DNA from: Bifidobacterium asteroides DSM 20089
GTDB lineage: Bacteria > Actinomycetota > Actinomycetes > Actinomycetales > Bifidobacteriaceae
DNA length: 64,000 nucleotides
Direction of reading: 5' to 3'
Assembly: GCF_002715865.1 (NCBI RefSeq)
Contig: NZ_CP017696.1
Span: 1,860,001-1,924,000 of the forward strand
Shown: positions 44,914-54,457 of the stretch, in pieces
How the letters are laid out: the number at the start of each line of letters is the position of its first letter
Numbering within the stretch: position 1 is the stretch's first letter
Notes under the pieces: generated by a model
Seen by the model: the letters and a program-made list of their open reading frames with translations, nothing else
Databases searched by the model: none
What the model was told of the DNA's origin: nothing
Position numbers and translations under genes: made by a program

Positions 44914-45084
44914 GCTTCATCCATCCCATCGCCGCCCATCCTATACGGGAAGAGCCCCGCACGGATGCGCCGCGCGGGGCCTCTGGTCACCCGGTCAAAA
45001 AGGAAAGGAAATGATATCAATGATTGATACAGGCCCTGTGGATCGGCGGGAAACCGTGGCCGAACCACAGGGTCACAGAAACGC

Positions 45085-46212
45085 TCAGTTCAGCCGCAGC
45101 TCACTGGCCGGGGAGAACAGGTGCATCTTTTCAGGATCGATGTGAATCTTGACCACATCGCCAACCTTGGGCAGGTCGCGCGGGTTGACGCGGATGGTGG
45201 TCAGCTTGTTCTGGTCGGACATGACGATGGCCTGCTCGGCCACGCTGTTGTCGGTCAGAATGTTGCCGTAGATGTAGCCGTCGGAACCCAGATCCTCCAC
45301 GTTGGCCACCTTCAGGGAGAAGGCATCCGGATCGGAGGGGCTGGCCAGACCGGCATTCTCGGGACGGAAGCCCACGACGATCTTGCCCTGGTCCTCCGGG
45401 GTCAGCTTGTCGACGGCCTCGCGCGGCAGGCTGATGGTGTCCTCGCCAATCTTGGCCTGGCCGTTGACCACGGGGTGGATGTTGATGTTCATGGAGGGCG
45501 AGCCGATGAAGCCGGCCACGAAGACGTTCTCAGGCCGATCGTAGAGCTCGGTGGGCGCGCCCACCTGCTGCAGGACGCCCAGCTTGATGACGGCAATCCT
45601 GTCACCCATGGTCAGAGCCTCAGTCTGATCGTGGGTCACATACAGGGTCGTGACGTTGAGCTGACGCTGCAGGGCGGCGATCTGGGTACGGGTCTGGACA
45701 CGCAGCTTGGCGTCCAGGTTGGACAGAGGCTCATCCATCAGGAAGACCTTGGGCTGACGCACAATAGCGCGTCCCATGGCCACACGCTGACGCTGACCGC
45801 CGGACAGAGCCTTGGGCTTGCGGTCCAGGTACTCGGTCAAATCCAGCACCTCGGCGGCCTTCTCCACCCGCTGACGAATCTCGTCCTTGGGGGTGCCGGC
45901 GATCTTCAGGGCGAAGCCCATGTTGTCGGCCACGGTCATGTGAGGGTAAAGGGCGTAGTTCTGGAAGACCATGGCGATGTCGCGGTCCTTGGGCTGCATG
46001 GTCGTCACGTCCTTGTCGCCGATCATGATACGGCCCTTGTTGACCTCTTCCAGGCCGGCCAGCATGCGCAGGGTGGTGGACTTTCCGCAGCCGGAAGGCC
46101 CTACCAGAACAAGGAATTCACCGTCTCTGATGTCCAGACTGAGGTCACTGACCGAGGGCTCATCGTTGCCCGGGTAGATACGAGTGACGTGGTCGAATAC
46201 GACTTCTGCCAT
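45085..46212 (-). CDS. MsmK/UgpC-type ABC transporter ATPase
   Basis: A 375-residue ATPase of carbohydrate importers, with Walker A GPSGCGKS (38-45), signature LSGGQ (136-140), Walker B VFLMDE (156-161), and the C-terminal MalK-like regulatory barrel ([17 protein letters not shown]). It stands alone rather than beside permeases, as expected of the general ATPase that serves several sugar importers in Gram-positives. The importer at 2938-6052, which lacks an ATPase, is a natural client. Upstream on its strand a TTGACA at 46370-46365 may be the -35 box. Confidence 0.93.
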   Translation of the reverse strand: MAEVVFDHVTRIYPGNDEPSVSDLSLDIRDGEFLVLVGPSGCGKSTTLRMLAGLEEVNKGRIMIGDKDVTTMQPKDRDIAMVFQNYALYPHMTVADNMGFALKIAGTPKDEIRQRVEKAAEVLDLTEYLDRKPKALSGGQRQRVAMGRAIVRQPKVFLMDEPLSNLDAKLRVQTRTQIAALQRQLNVTTLYVTHDQTEALTMGDRIAVIKLGVLQQVGAPTELYDRPENVFVAGFIGSPSMNINIHPVVNGQAKIGEDTISLPREAVDKLTPEDQGKIVVGFRPENAGLASPSDPDAFSLKVANVEDLGSDGYIYGNILTDNSVAEQAIVMSDQNKLTTIRVNPRDLPKVGDVVKIHIDPEKMHLFSPASELRLN

Positions 46213-46413
46213 TGTTCATCCTTTCATCGGCAGGTACGTGCCGAACGATCCGTAGTGAAGGGTTGATTTTCACTGTGGTTCCGTCCCGGGGTCAACACCG
46301 ACATCGGCATGGCCATGCGACGGTTTTCTATTTTGTGGTTAAGAGAAACTCTCCCTTGAGCCAGTGTCAACTATACACCAGGGTCTGAATTCGACGTGCG
46401 AACCCTTGCCGAC

Positions 46414-46812
46414 TCAGTCCTTGGGCTTGTCGGAATCTTCGACATCGCGCTCAAAGACCGTCCTGGCCACGTTGATCGCGTTGATGACCCTGGGGAATCC
46501 CACGTAGGGAGCACATTGGAGTATGGCTTCGACCACGGCCTGCTTGCTCAGGCCCACATTCAGGGCTCCCTGGATGTGAACGGCCAGCTGTGGAGCCGTG
46601 TCTCCCTGCGTCACCAGACTGCCTATGGTGACCAACTCGCGCTGCTGAAGATCGAGTCCTTTCCGGGTGTATATGTCGCCAAAGGCGAATTCGACAATCC
46701 AGCGACCCAGGTCCGGCGCTATGTCCTGAAGGGAGTCGATGACAGCCTGGCCTCCCTTGCCGTCAATAGCTGCCAAGGCCTCGGATCCCTTTTCAAAGCG
46801 CGAAGCTTCCAT
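46414..46812 (-). CDS. carboxymuconolactone decarboxylase family protein
   Basis: A 132-residue single-domain CMD protein. The core reads REELVTIG-like QQRELVTIGSLVTQGDTAPQLAVHIQGALNVGLSKQAVVEAILQCAPYVGFPRVINAINVARTVF, with the conserved Glu and His of the decarboxylase branch and without the AhpD CXXC pair. The biochemical role is unknown. It is separated from the MsmK gene by about 200 bp and is divergent from the kinase gene. Confidence 0.85.
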   Translation of the reverse strand: MEASRFEKGSEALAAIDGKGGQAVIDSLQDIAPDLGRWIVEFAFGDIYTRKGLDLQQRELVTIGSLVTQGDTAPQLAVHIQGALNVGLSKQAVVEAILQCAPYVGFPRVINAINVARTVFERDVEDSDKPKD

Positions 46813-46977
46813 GAAGCCCCTTCTTTCTGTTGTTTTGCATATTGCCCAGCCGAGAATATTGTATCAGCGCCTGTTTTATGCCGTCGACTGTCTAGCCATT
46901 TGCGGCAATCTCGGACGCGGCGAAACAGCAGGAACCGCAATCAGGTGCTTTTCAACCTGTCGGGGCACAATGGAGAT

Positions 46978-48993
46978 ATGAGCGATCTTGAGGGTTTGGA
47001 CCTAAGGCCGGGACGGCTGGTCGGGGGCTACACCCTGATCGAGCCCCTGGGCGGCGGCGCAATGGGGTCCGTCTGGCGTGCACGTGATGGCGGAGGCCAG
47101 GACTACGCCATGAAGATTCTGCGGGAATCCCTGGAGGAGGACCAGGCCTCGTCAGACAGCCCTGATGAGCGTGACCGAGCCTCGGCCCGCGAGCGCCTGC
47201 GACGCGAGGCTCTGGCCCTGCAACGGATCCGTCATCCAGGCGTCTGCCGGATCGTGGATATGGAACTTGATGATGCCCTGGCCTTCATCGTGACCGAACT
47301 GATCGAGGGGCGCAACCTTCGCGACGACGTGGCTGTCAATGGCCCCTATCGGGGCGACGATCTGGAGCGGCTGGCACGGAAGCTGATCGATGCCGTCGCT
47401 GCCGTCCACCAGGCGGGCATCGTCCACCGGGACATCAAACCCACCAATGTCATGATTTCGGCCTCGGGTCCGGTGCTGGTGGACTTCGGCATCGCCATGG
47501 GCCAAGGGCAGAGCCATGTGACCCGGACCGGGCTGGTCATGGGAACCCCTGGCTTCATCGCCCCGGAGATCATCGACGGAGCCGAGGCCGACCAGGGAAC
47601 CGACTGGTGGAGCACAGCCGCAGTTCTGGCCTATGCAGCCACCGGGCGGGCGGTCTTCGGCGACAAACCCATGATGGCGGTCCTGGAACGGGAGGCCTCG
47701 GGCAATGCTGACCTGTCCGGACTGCCCATCGGCACCATGAAAGCCCTGCGCTCGGCCCTCTCCCCCGAACGGGGTGCGCGTTGCACACCCCAGGAGCTCC
47801 TGGAGGCCATCAGCCGGGATGCCATGGATCCGCAGGCCTGGCAAGGGGAGCAAGACGACCAGAGCGTGGAAGGGCAGCAGAACGGCAAGGGCAGTCAGGA
47901 GACGATGCGCCCTTTTGGCGGCGGCTCTTCGGAGGCTGAGGAGCAGACCGACTCGCCCACCATGGTCGTTGAGCCGGCCACCATGCCCATGCCGCCTATT
48001 ACGCAGGCTAATCCAGACAGTCCACGGACAGCCTGGTCACAGCCTCCGACAAACGGCAGAGCCGATGAACAGACGACCCTCCTGCCCGACTTGGAGCAAC
48101 CCACCACCCTCTTGAATCCCCTTCCCGCAGCCCAGGAGCAGCAGGAGCAGACGCAGACCTGGCAGGACCGCCAGCCCCTGGCCGACCGCCAAGATCTTCA
48201 AGCCACCACCGTCCAGGATCCTCTTCCACCGGCACAGCCCCTGCCCAGCGGATACCGCAACGAGGCGAACACCCGCTGGCTGGGAGACCAACCCCCCGCC
48301 CAGATGCGACGCCTGTGCTACCTGAAAGCCGGAACCTCCTGCCTGGTAATGCTGGGAATCCTCCCCGCACTGCTGACAGCTCTGGCCCCGGTCTCCGCAC
48401 TGGCCACCGCCGGAATCCTCCTCTGGGCCCTGAGCACCGCAGGATGGAGCATAAAAGCCCAAATCGAACGGGAACTGCGTCGCGACGGCCCTAGGCGGGG
48501 CACCGATCGTCTGTTGAACGCAGCCGCCCTCCCCTGGCACCTGCTCAAGGGCCTGGCAGCCGCCCTACTCCGTCTGCCGGGCATGATCCTCGTCCAAGTT
48601 CTGGTCGCTCTGCCGCTGACCTGGGCGGGCGCCCTCACCACCGTTCGTGCCGGTCTGACCTTGGGCGAGCGCCTTCTGACCGTCCCCCTGCCAGCGGCCA
48701 GGCCCCTGTCCGCCGGCGGACTGGCCATGGCCCTGGCGACGCTTGCCGGCTGGATGTTGACGACTCTGCCGACGCAGGACCGCTCAGCCCCCAAGGCCAA
48801 CAGCGGCAACATGGTCCTGCGCCTGGCGGCGGGCCGAATCCCTATGGGCCGCCAGGATCCCGAGGCACCGGGCAACCCCCGCCGCAGGTGGATTCTGCTC
48901 CTGATCTGGCTGCTGATTGTGGCCGTTCTCCTGGCCGGGCTGATTGTCCAGCCCTCCATGGACTGGGCCCCTATCCACCTGCTGCGTGCCTAA
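46978..48993 (+). CDS. membrane Ser/Thr protein kinase
   Basis: A 671-residue Hanks-type kinase. The kinase domain occupies about 14-275: glycine loop LGGGAMGSVW, Lys46 in YAMKI, catalytic HRDIKPTNVM with Asp152, metal-binding DFG in VDFGIAMG, and GTPGFIAPE. A Pro/Gln/Thr-rich linker of about 165 residues follows, then three or four hydrophobic segments in the C-terminal third, in place of the PASTA repeats of PknB. The ATG at 46978 has GGAG close upstream; the frame is open further back but overlaps the divergent CMD gene. Targets are unknown. Confidence 0.88.
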   Translation: MSDLEGLDLRPGRLVGGYTLIEPLGGGAMGSVWRARDGGGQDYAMKILRESLEEDQASSDSPDERDRASARERLRREALALQRIRHPGVCRIVDMELDDALAFIVTELIEGRNLRDDVAVNGPYRGDDLERLARKLIDAVAAVHQAGIVHRDIKPTNVMISASGPVLVDFGIAMGQGQSHVTRTGLVMGTPGFIAPEIIDGAEADQGTDWWSTAAVLAYAATGRAVFGDKPMMAVLEREASGNADLSGLPIGTMKALRSALSPERGARCTPQELLEAISRDAMDPQAWQGEQDDQSVEGQQNGKGSQETMRPFGGGSSEAEEQTDSPTMVVEPATMPMPPITQANPDSPRTAWSQPPTNGRADEQTTLLPDLEQPTTLLNPLPAAQEQQEQTQTWQDRQPLADRQDLQATTVQDPLPPAQPLPSGYRNEANTRWLGDQPPAQMRRLCYLKAGTSCLVMLGILPALLTALAPVSALATAGILLWALSTAGWSIKAQIERELRRDGPRRGTDRLLNAAALPWHLLKGLAAALLRLPGMILVQVLVALPLTWAGALTTVRAGLTLGERLLTVPLPAARPLSAGGLAMALATLAGWMLTTLPTQDRSAPKANSGNMVLRLAAGRIPMGRQDPEAPGNPRRRWILLLIWLLIVAVLLAGLIVQPSMDWAPIHLLRA

Positions 48994-49054
48994 GGTCGTG
49001 CTCCACCCCTGATGGCTACACTGTGCTCAGTACGCCAAGGAAAGGATCCAGGTC

Positions 49055-49978
49055 ATGTCCAAGGGCAAGCAGAACCGCAAGGCCGCGCTCAAGGCCCAGG
49101 AAGAGGCCCGTCGGCTCCAGGAGGCCAAGGAACGCCGCCAGCAGACCACAATCGGCGTCATCGTCACCGTGGCGCTCATCATCCTGATCGCTCTGGGCGG
49201 ATTCCTCTACTGGCGCAGCCATCGCCCGGTCAAGACCCAGGACCTGGGGCAGGCCCATCAGGCCGTCGCAAAGGTCAAGGAAAAGCCCTCGGCCGCCAAT
49301 GACCAGGGCGGCTTCCTGATCAGCTCCCAGGGACTCAACAAGCCGGTGGCCAAGGCTCCGACCGTGGAGATCTACATGGACTTCATGTGCCCAGGCTGCG
49401 GCGCCCTGCATCGCGGGTTGGACTCCACACTGACCGGTCTGGTGGATGCCGGCCAAATCAACCTGGTCATCTACCCCATGAGCTTCATGGACCGGCTCTC
49501 CACGGACAACTACTCGACCAGGACGGGCACGGCAACCATCTACGTGGCACAGCACGATCCGGACCACCTACTGCCCTTCATCGCCAACCTCTACGCCAAG
49601 GACTTCCAACCGGACGAATCCGACTACCACCCCGTCAGCAACGACAAAATCCGTCAGCAGGCCATCAAGGCCGGGGTTGATCCCAAGGTTGCCGACCAGG
49701 CGCTCAAGGGCCACTACCGGGACTGGATCAAGGCCATGGACGCCTATACCCCCCTGCGCAAGGAACTCTGGAATCCCTCCGGTTCCAATAAGGGACAGAT
49801 GACCACGCCCACGGTTCGCATCAACGGCAATTACTGGGAGCTGGGCAACCTGTCCCGGGCGGGCTTGGACTACAGTTCGGGCCTGCTCAAGGCTCTGGGT
49901 CTGGACCAGTCCAAGGTGGGCGTCAAGGGAGCCATGCCGGCCATCGGCGCCTCCGGCCATCCGCGCTCACTGGACTGA
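49055..49978 (+). CDS. membrane-anchored DsbA-like thiol oxidoreductase
   Basis: A 307-residue protein with a highly charged, helical N-terminus of about 30 residues, one membrane helix (about 33-52), and an extracellular thioredoxin-fold DsbA domain. The active site is C112-P-G-C115 in IYMDFMCPGCGALH, and the cis-proline loop reads TTPTVRING. It would make or shuffle disulfides in exported proteins. It lies 61 bp behind the kinase gene and may share its transcript; a Ser/Thr kinase beside a DsbA-like gene is a recurring actinobacterial arrangement. Confidence 0.9.
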   Translation: MSKGKQNRKAALKAQEEARRLQEAKERRQQTTIGVIVTVALIILIALGGFLYWRSHRPVKTQDLGQAHQAVAKVKEKPSAANDQGGFLISSQGLNKPVAKAPTVEIYMDFMCPGCGALHRGLDSTLTGLVDAGQINLVIYPMSFMDRLSTDNYSTRTGTATIYVAQHDPDHLLPFIANLYAKDFQPDESDYHPVSNDKIRQQAIKAGVDPKVADQALKGHYRDWIKAMDAYTPLRKELWNPSGSNKGQMTTPTVRINGNYWELGNLSRAGLDYSSGLLKALGLDQSKVGVKGAMPAIGASGHPRSLD

Positions 49979-50088
49979 GCTGGGCACGGCGAGAGAAATT
50001 TCGCGTCCAGCGTCCCCTTGGGGGCACGGTGATGGTACGATATCATTCCGTACCGCGGCCCGGAATGCTGTAATGGACCACCGGGACC

Positions 50089-50162
50089 GCCTCCTTAGCT
50101 CAGTTGGCCAGAGCAGCCGCCTTGTAAGCGGCAGGTCGTCAGTTCGACTCTGACAGGAGGCT
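50089..50162 (+). tRNA. tRNA-Thr (anticodon TGT)
   Basis: All parts of the cloverleaf can be folded: acceptor GCCTCCT (50089-50095) with AGGAGGC (50155-50161), D arm GCTC/GAGC, anticodon stem GCCGC/GCGGC around the loop CTTGTAA, and T arm GTCAG/CTGAC around TTCGACT. The discriminator base is T at 50162, and CCA is not encoded. Length is 74 nt. No repeat of the tRNA 3' end was seen nearby, so there is no sign of an integrated element. Confidence 0.96.
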
Positions 50163-50216
50163 CTACGCCAGGAACGAACCATAAATCCTACTGTTCGGCT
50201 TTGTCTCCGGGCAGGT

Positions 50217-50222
50217 TATAAT
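50217..50222 (+). promoter_or_regulatory. consensus -10 box before the structured RNA
   Basis: A perfect TATAAT, with TTCGGC 17 bp upstream as a poor -35. It lies about 55 bp after the tRNA and about 50 bp before the first of a series of hairpins, so transcription would begin near 50229. Confidence 0.55.
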
Positions 50223-50228
50223 AGTGGA

Positions 50229-50441
50229 TATTACCTGGATAATTGCAAATACTTCCCTCGAGTAAGTCATTTCGGAGGCTCGTTCTCCGAAGTACGAACG
50301 GAGCTTTTCCCCAACCATCTCCGTTCGTATTCGAGGACGGGATCATTCCCCTTCATTCCCGTCCTCTTGACGTTGATCCGCCGGCCCAGGGCCCGGGTCT
50401 TGAAAAGCCGACTGACCGATGACGGTCAAGTCGGCTTTTTT
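50229..50441 (+). ncRNA. predicted structured small RNA of about 210 nt
   Basis: Between the -10 box at 50217 and a Rho-independent terminator there are three perfect stem-loops in tandem: TTCGGAG/CTCCGAA (50271-50277 with 50285-50291), ACGAACGGAG/CTCCGTTCGT (50294-50303 with 50319-50328) and GAGGACGGGA/TCCCGTCCTC (50333-50342 with 50357-50366). No protein frame with a ribosome site fits. It does not resemble tmRNA, RNase P RNA or SRP RNA. It may be an independent small RNA or a leader acting on the cell-wall gene at 50565. The ends are estimates. Confidence 0.6.
50403..50441 (+). terminator. Rho-independent terminator
   Basis: GCCGACT with GACC (50407-50417) pairs with GGTC, one bulged A, and AGTCGGC (50424-50435), followed by six T at 50436-50441; the run of A before the stem makes it bidirectional. 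It ends the predicted small RNA, about 125 bp before the start of the DUF348/G5 gene. Confidence 0.85.
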
Positions 50442-50564
50442 GTTGCCACCCCCTCTGCGACAAATGTGGATATTTGCCCGACCTTGCGGATTGTGCGGCC
50501 TCGTTCCATGCCCGCGCCGTTAGAATTGCCGGGTACGGACAAGGCAGGAACGGGAGGCGAGCAC

Positions 50565-51995
50565 ATGGCCAGACGCTGGACACCGCGGCGTTTCATCGTG
50601 CTCAGAAGGATTCGCGTGGTCTCCTGCGCCCTCCTGGTCGTTCTGGCAATGATCCTGACCTTCGGCGTTACTGCGCGCAAGAGCGTAGCGCTAAGCGTCA
50701 ATGGGCAGACCAAGATGGTGACCACCTACGCCTACAGCGTGGACGGTCTGCTGCGCCAGCAGGGAATCAAGGTCAAGACCCACGACTTGGTTGATTCCAC
50801 CTCCGGAGGCCAGCTGCGCAACCATGCGGCGGTCACCGTGCGCTCCGCCTACCAGACCACCATCGTCATCCAGGGCCAGCGGGTGCCCTTCTGGACCACG
50901 GCCACCAGCATGGACCAGCTGCTGGGATTCTTTGAGGAGAACCGCAGGCAGGCCATGAAGGTCACCGTGGATGTAGGCAACATCTATAACCAGCTGACCG
51001 GCGGTCTGGTCATCAACCAGGCAGGGCCGGTCACGGTCATAGCTGACGGGAAGACCTCGGTGGCCCCTGACGGCAAGCTCCCAGCCGCCTCCATCCTGGA
51101 CTCCAAGGGCATCGTGCTGGGCAAGGAGGACCGGGTCAGCGTGGAGCATGACCAGGGCGCCACTGTGCTGCGGGTCCAACGGGTCACCCACGGAAACACT
51201 CAAAGAACAATCCCCATACCCTTCGCTACAAGGACCGTGGTCGACCCGAGCCTGGCGCCCGGTCAGACCCAGGTGCGACAGGCGGGCGTAGTCGGTCAAC
51301 GGCTGCAGACCATACAGGTCACCTACGTGGACGGACAGGCCGAATCAGAGCAGGTGGTCAAAGAGGAGACCGTAGCCATGCCGGTGGATCAGGTGGTGGC
51401 CGTCGGTCCCGACAAGCCGAAAGAGGAACAGAACAGCGGGCAGCAGTCCAAGGAGGACACAGGCAAGGACTCCCAGCAGACGCAGAAGACGCCCTCTCCG
51501 AGCCCCTCGCCCAGCCAGGATTCGCAGTCGGCAACGACACCGACCCCTACGCCAACACAGACCAAGCCTCCGCAGACGACGCAGACAACCAAGCCGAAAC
51601 AACCAAGCACACCGTCTCCACCTAAGCCCGAGAACAAACCAGCCCCGTCCCCAGCGCCGAGTCCATCTCCTGGCGGTCTTTGGCACGCCAGTCCTGAACT
51701 GGCCCAAGCCTATGCCGGGGGTGCAGCAGCCCAACGTGGATGGACGGGTTCGCAATTCAATGACCTGGTGACACTCTGGAACAAGGAGTCAAGCTGGCTC
51801 TGGTATGCCCAGAACCCCAGTTCACCCGCCTATGGCATTCCCCAGGCTAACCCTGGCTTCAAGATGGCGCAATTCGGAGCCAATTGGCGTGACGATGCTG
51901 CTGTCCAGATTGATTGGGGCCTCTACTACATCGCACAACGGTACGGCAGTCCTAGTGCGGCCATGAGCTACTGGAACGTACATCATAACTACTGA
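50565..51995 (+). CDS. DUF348/G5 domain cell-wall protein with transglycosylase-like C-terminus
   Basis: A 476-residue exported protein. An N-terminal signal anchor (RRIRVVSCALLVVLAMILTFG) precedes DUF348 (ubiquitin-like) repeats, where VNGQTKMVTTYAYSVDGLLRQQGI is typical, a G5 domain (about 195-275), a long Pro/Thr/Gln-rich wall-spanning linker, and a C-terminal domain (about 370-476) with FNDLVTLWNKESSWLWYAQNPSSPAYGIPQ resembling soluble lytic transglycosylases. The Glu in NKES is the likely acid. This is the bifidobacterial counterpart of resuscitation-promoting factors. The ATG follows GGGAGG; a TAGAAT at 50521 may be its own -10 box. Confidence 0.87.
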   Translation: MARRWTPRRFIVLRRIRVVSCALLVVLAMILTFGVTARKSVALSVNGQTKMVTTYAYSVDGLLRQQGIKVKTHDLVDSTSGGQLRNHAAVTVRSAYQTTIVIQGQRVPFWTTATSMDQLLGFFEENRRQAMKVTVDVGNIYNQLTGGLVINQAGPVTVIADGKTSVAPDGKLPAASILDSKGIVLGKEDRVSVEHDQGATVLRVQRVTHGNTQRTIPIPFATRTVVDPSLAPGQTQVRQAGVVGQRLQTIQVTYVDGQAESEQVVKEETVAMPVDQVVAVGPDKPKEEQNSGQQSKEDTGKDSQQTQKTPSPSPSPSQDSQSATTPTPTPTQTKPPQTTQTTKPKQPSTPSPPKPENKPAPSPAPSPSPGGLWHASPELAQAYAGGAAAQRGWTGSQFNDLVTLWNKESSWLWYAQNPSSPAYGIPQANPGFKMAQFGANWRDDAAVQIDWGLYYIAQRYGSPSAAMSYWNVHHNY

Positions 51996-52028
51996 TCCCC
52001 TAACCACATCCACGAGCAACGAACCGAC

Positions 52029-52910
52029 ATGAACACTAAAACCGAGAGTGACCGCCTCCTGGGAGCAGCCGACATCCGACGCCTCGCTGACCAGATCGGC
52101 ATCCACCCCACCAAACGATTGGGACAGAACTTCGTCATCGATCCGGGAACCGTCCGCAGGATCGTCCGTCTGGCCGGGGTGGAATCTGGACAGACCGTTC
52201 TGGAGGTGGGTCCTGGTCTGGGATCCCTGACTCTCGGTCTGCTGGAGGCGGGCTGTCTGATGACCGCCGATGAAATCGATCCCGCCCTGGCCCGGCAGCT
52301 GCCGCAGACCGTCCGCGAGCGCATGCCGGAGAGCCTGGACCGGCTGACTGTAATCAACCGGGATGCCCTGACCCTGACCCCTCAACTGGCAGGCGATGCG
52401 GGCACCGCCACCGACCTGGCCATGGTGGCCAACCTGCCCTACAACGTAGCCACTCCGATCATTCTGACCCTCCTGGCCCGGTTCGCAAATCTAAGCCGGT
52501 TCCTGGTCATGGTCCAGAAGGAGGTGGCGGACAGGCTGACGGCCGCCCCGGGCTCCAAGGTCTACGGCGCTCCCAGTCTGAAGCTGGCCTGGTATGGGCA
52601 TGCCGCCCAGGCGGGCAGGATCGGGCGCCATGTCTTCTGGCCAGCCCCCAACGTGGACTCGGCACTGGTCTCCTTCGCTCGGGACAAGGACGGACGCGGA
52701 CGCACGGACGAGGGAACGAGGACCCGAGTCTTCTCCCTGATTGATGCCGCCTTCGGACAGCGCCGCAAAACCCTACACGCCGCCCTGAAGGGCCTGGTGA
52801 CCGCTGAAGTCTTCCAGGCCGCAGGCATCGACCCTGCACGCCGGGGGGAAACCATGACCATCGAGGAGTTCGTCGCCCTGGAGCAAGCCCGCCGCGAGGT
52901 GGCCGCGTGA
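52029..52910 (+). CDS. rsmA: 16S rRNA dimethyladenosine transferase
   Basis: A 293-residue KsgA/RsmA enzyme, which dimethylates A1518 and A1519 of 16S rRNA. Motifs: KRLGQNFVIDPGTVRRIV, SAM-binding VLEVGPGLGSLTLGLLEAG, ADEIDPAL, and the catalytic NLPYNVATPI. The C-terminal part (FGQRRKTLHAALKGL) is also typical. It overlaps ispE by 4 bp, an actinobacterial arrangement linking ribosome modification and isoprenoid synthesis. Confidence 0.96.
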   Translation: MNTKTESDRLLGAADIRRLADQIGIHPTKRLGQNFVIDPGTVRRIVRLAGVESGQTVLEVGPGLGSLTLGLLEAGCLMTADEIDPALARQLPQTVRERMPESLDRLTVINRDALTLTPQLAGDAGTATDLAMVANLPYNVATPIILTLLARFANLSRFLVMVQKEVADRLTAAPGSKVYGAPSLKLAWYGHAAQAGRIGRHVFWPAPNVDSALVSFARDKDGRGRTDEGTRTRVFSLIDAAFGQRRKTLHAALKGLVTAEVFQAAGIDPARRGETMTIEEFVALEQARREVAA

Positions 52911-53827
52911 GTCCGGCAGCCGGAGGGGACGGCATTGCCCTCTACTGTCCCGCCAAGATCAATCTGAGGCTTCGTGTCGGTCCGGCCCAAGCCGAACTTG
53001 GAGGGCGACACCGCCTGGACACCATTTACAGCGCTGTGGGAATCTGGGATCGGGTGGAACTACGTCGGACAGAACCCGGCAACGGCTTCCGCTTGAGCCT
53101 GGAGGGCGACCACTTGGGCGACCTGAACCGCCGGGATGCCAATCCACGCGCCAACCTGGCCGTCAAGGCCCTTCTGGCCATGGCACAGGCCACCGGGCAC
53201 CAGCCTGATGTGGCTATCCACATCCTCAAACGGATACCGGTGGGCGCTGGGCTGGCCGGTGGATCCGCGGATGCTGCCGGAACCATGCTGGGGTTGAACC
53301 GGCTCTGGAATCTTGGAATGGCTGCCGCCGAGCTGGACCGCATCGCCGCCAGGCTGGGCGCGGACCTGCCCTTCTGCCTGCATGGAGGGCTCAGCAGAGG
53401 TACAGGTTTCGGCCAAATTCTTGAGCCCCTGGATCCGGATGGCCTGCAGGCCCAGCGGCTGTCCCGTGCTGGGCTGACCGGACACCTCCTGATCGGTGCC
53501 TACGAAGATCAGCTGAGCACAGCCCATGTCTACAAGGCCTTCGATCTGATCGGACCCGGCCCCAACGACCCGAACGACCTGCAGGAGACCGCCTGCACCC
53601 TGCACCCGCGCTCGCGCCAGGCTCTGGACCTTGCCCGGCAGGCAGGCATCGGACCGGCCTTCGTCTCTGGATCGGGCCCCTCCGTGGTGGTCATGGCCCC
53701 TCACCCCGAGCAGGCAATCGCATTGATAAGGCTCTGGCGGGAGCAAAATGCCGTGGACAGGATAATCGAGGCTGACTCGCCAGTCCTGCCCAGGATGGTC
53801 CCCCTGAGAGTCACCCATGGACAGTAG
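52907..53827 (+). CDS. ispE: 4-diphosphocytidyl-2-C-methyl-D-erythritol kinase
   Basis: A 306-residue GHMP kinase of the MEP isoprenoid pathway. Seen are CPAKINLRLRVG at the N-terminus, the ATP loop IPVGAGLAGGSADAAGTMLGLN, LGADLPFCLHGG and FVSGSGPSVVVMAP. Translation begins at GTG 52907, which overlaps the rsmA stop (GTGA), so the pair is probably coupled. It feeds undecaprenyl phosphate synthesis, which the EPS locus also draws on. Confidence 0.95.
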   Translation: MSPAAGGDGIALYCPAKINLRLRVGPAQAELGGRHRLDTIYSAVGIWDRVELRRTEPGNGFRLSLEGDHLGDLNRRDANPRANLAVKALLAMAQATGHQPDVAIHILKRIPVGAGLAGGSADAAGTMLGLNRLWNLGMAAAELDRIAARLGADLPFCLHGGLSRGTGFGQILEPLDPDGLQAQRLSRAGLTGHLLIGAYEDQLSTAHVYKAFDLIGPGPNDPNDLQETACTLHPRSRQALDLARQAGIGPAFVSGSGPSVVVMAPHPEQAIALIRLWREQNAVDRIIEADSPVLPRMVPLRVTHGQ

Positions 53828-53837
53828 AGTAGGCAGC

Positions 53838-54449
53838 ATGACGAATCCCGAACCACTCGACGAACGCGAGGCCCGCAGGCAGTTCGTACGACGGCGGCAG
53901 AAGATGGTTTTCACCATAGTCGTCAGCGCTCTGGTTGTTATCCTTATCATCTGCGGTCTGATTATCTTCGAGTCCATCGGGCATACCGCCAAACATGCCA
54001 GCATCACCAAGCCCAACTATGGTGTCGCCGTGCCCTGCCCGCCTGACAAGTCCAAGCTGGTCAACCACCCCGACATCCGTGTGCGGGTGCTCAACGGAAC
54101 CAACAAGTCAGGTTTGGCCACTGCCCTGGCCTCTGCCCTGCGTAATCGGGGATTCAATATGCAGGATGTGGCGGACTATCCGGGCAAGACCGAGACAGCC
54201 CGTACCGAGATACGTTTCGGAGCTTCGGCCATTGACCGTGGCTACACAGTGGGATCCCAATTCAATGATGCCATTCTGATCATGGACGACCGCAGTGACG
54301 ATCTGATTGACGTAGTCGTCGGGGCCACTTTTACCGATCTTAACGACGAGGACAGCACCCCTGTCGTAGGACGTAGAATCGAAGCCATCAAGGGCTGCCA
54401 GGCCGACCCCTCCTCCATGAAGAACCTGCCCAAGGCTCCCAAGGCCTGA
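53838..54449 (+). CDS. LytR C-terminal domain membrane protein
   Basis: A protein of about 203 residues with a charged N-terminus, one membrane helix (MVFTIVVSALVVILIICGLIIF) and an extracellular LytR_C domain, seen in IRVRVLNGTNKSGLATALASALRNRGFNMQDVADYP. ATG 53838 has a weak AG-rich site; ATG 53817, inside ispE, is also in frame. LytR_C proteins without the catalytic LCP domain are common in Actinobacteria; the function is unknown. It likely ends the rsmA-ispE operon. Confidence 0.82.
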   Translation: MTNPEPLDEREARRQFVRRRQKMVFTIVVSALVVILIICGLIIFESIGHTAKHASITKPNYGVAVPCPPDKSKLVNHPDIRVRVLNGTNKSGLATALASALRNRGFNMQDVADYPGKTETARTEIRFGASAIDRGYTVGSQFNDAILIMDDRSDDLIDVVVGATFTDLNDEDSTPVVGRRIEAIKGCQADPSSMKNLPKAPKA

Positions 54450-54457
54450 CGCCGCAG

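Noticed and set aside
50089-50162. tRNA-Thr as an attachment site of an integrated element
   Set aside because: No integrase and no repeat of the tRNA 3' end was found in the window.
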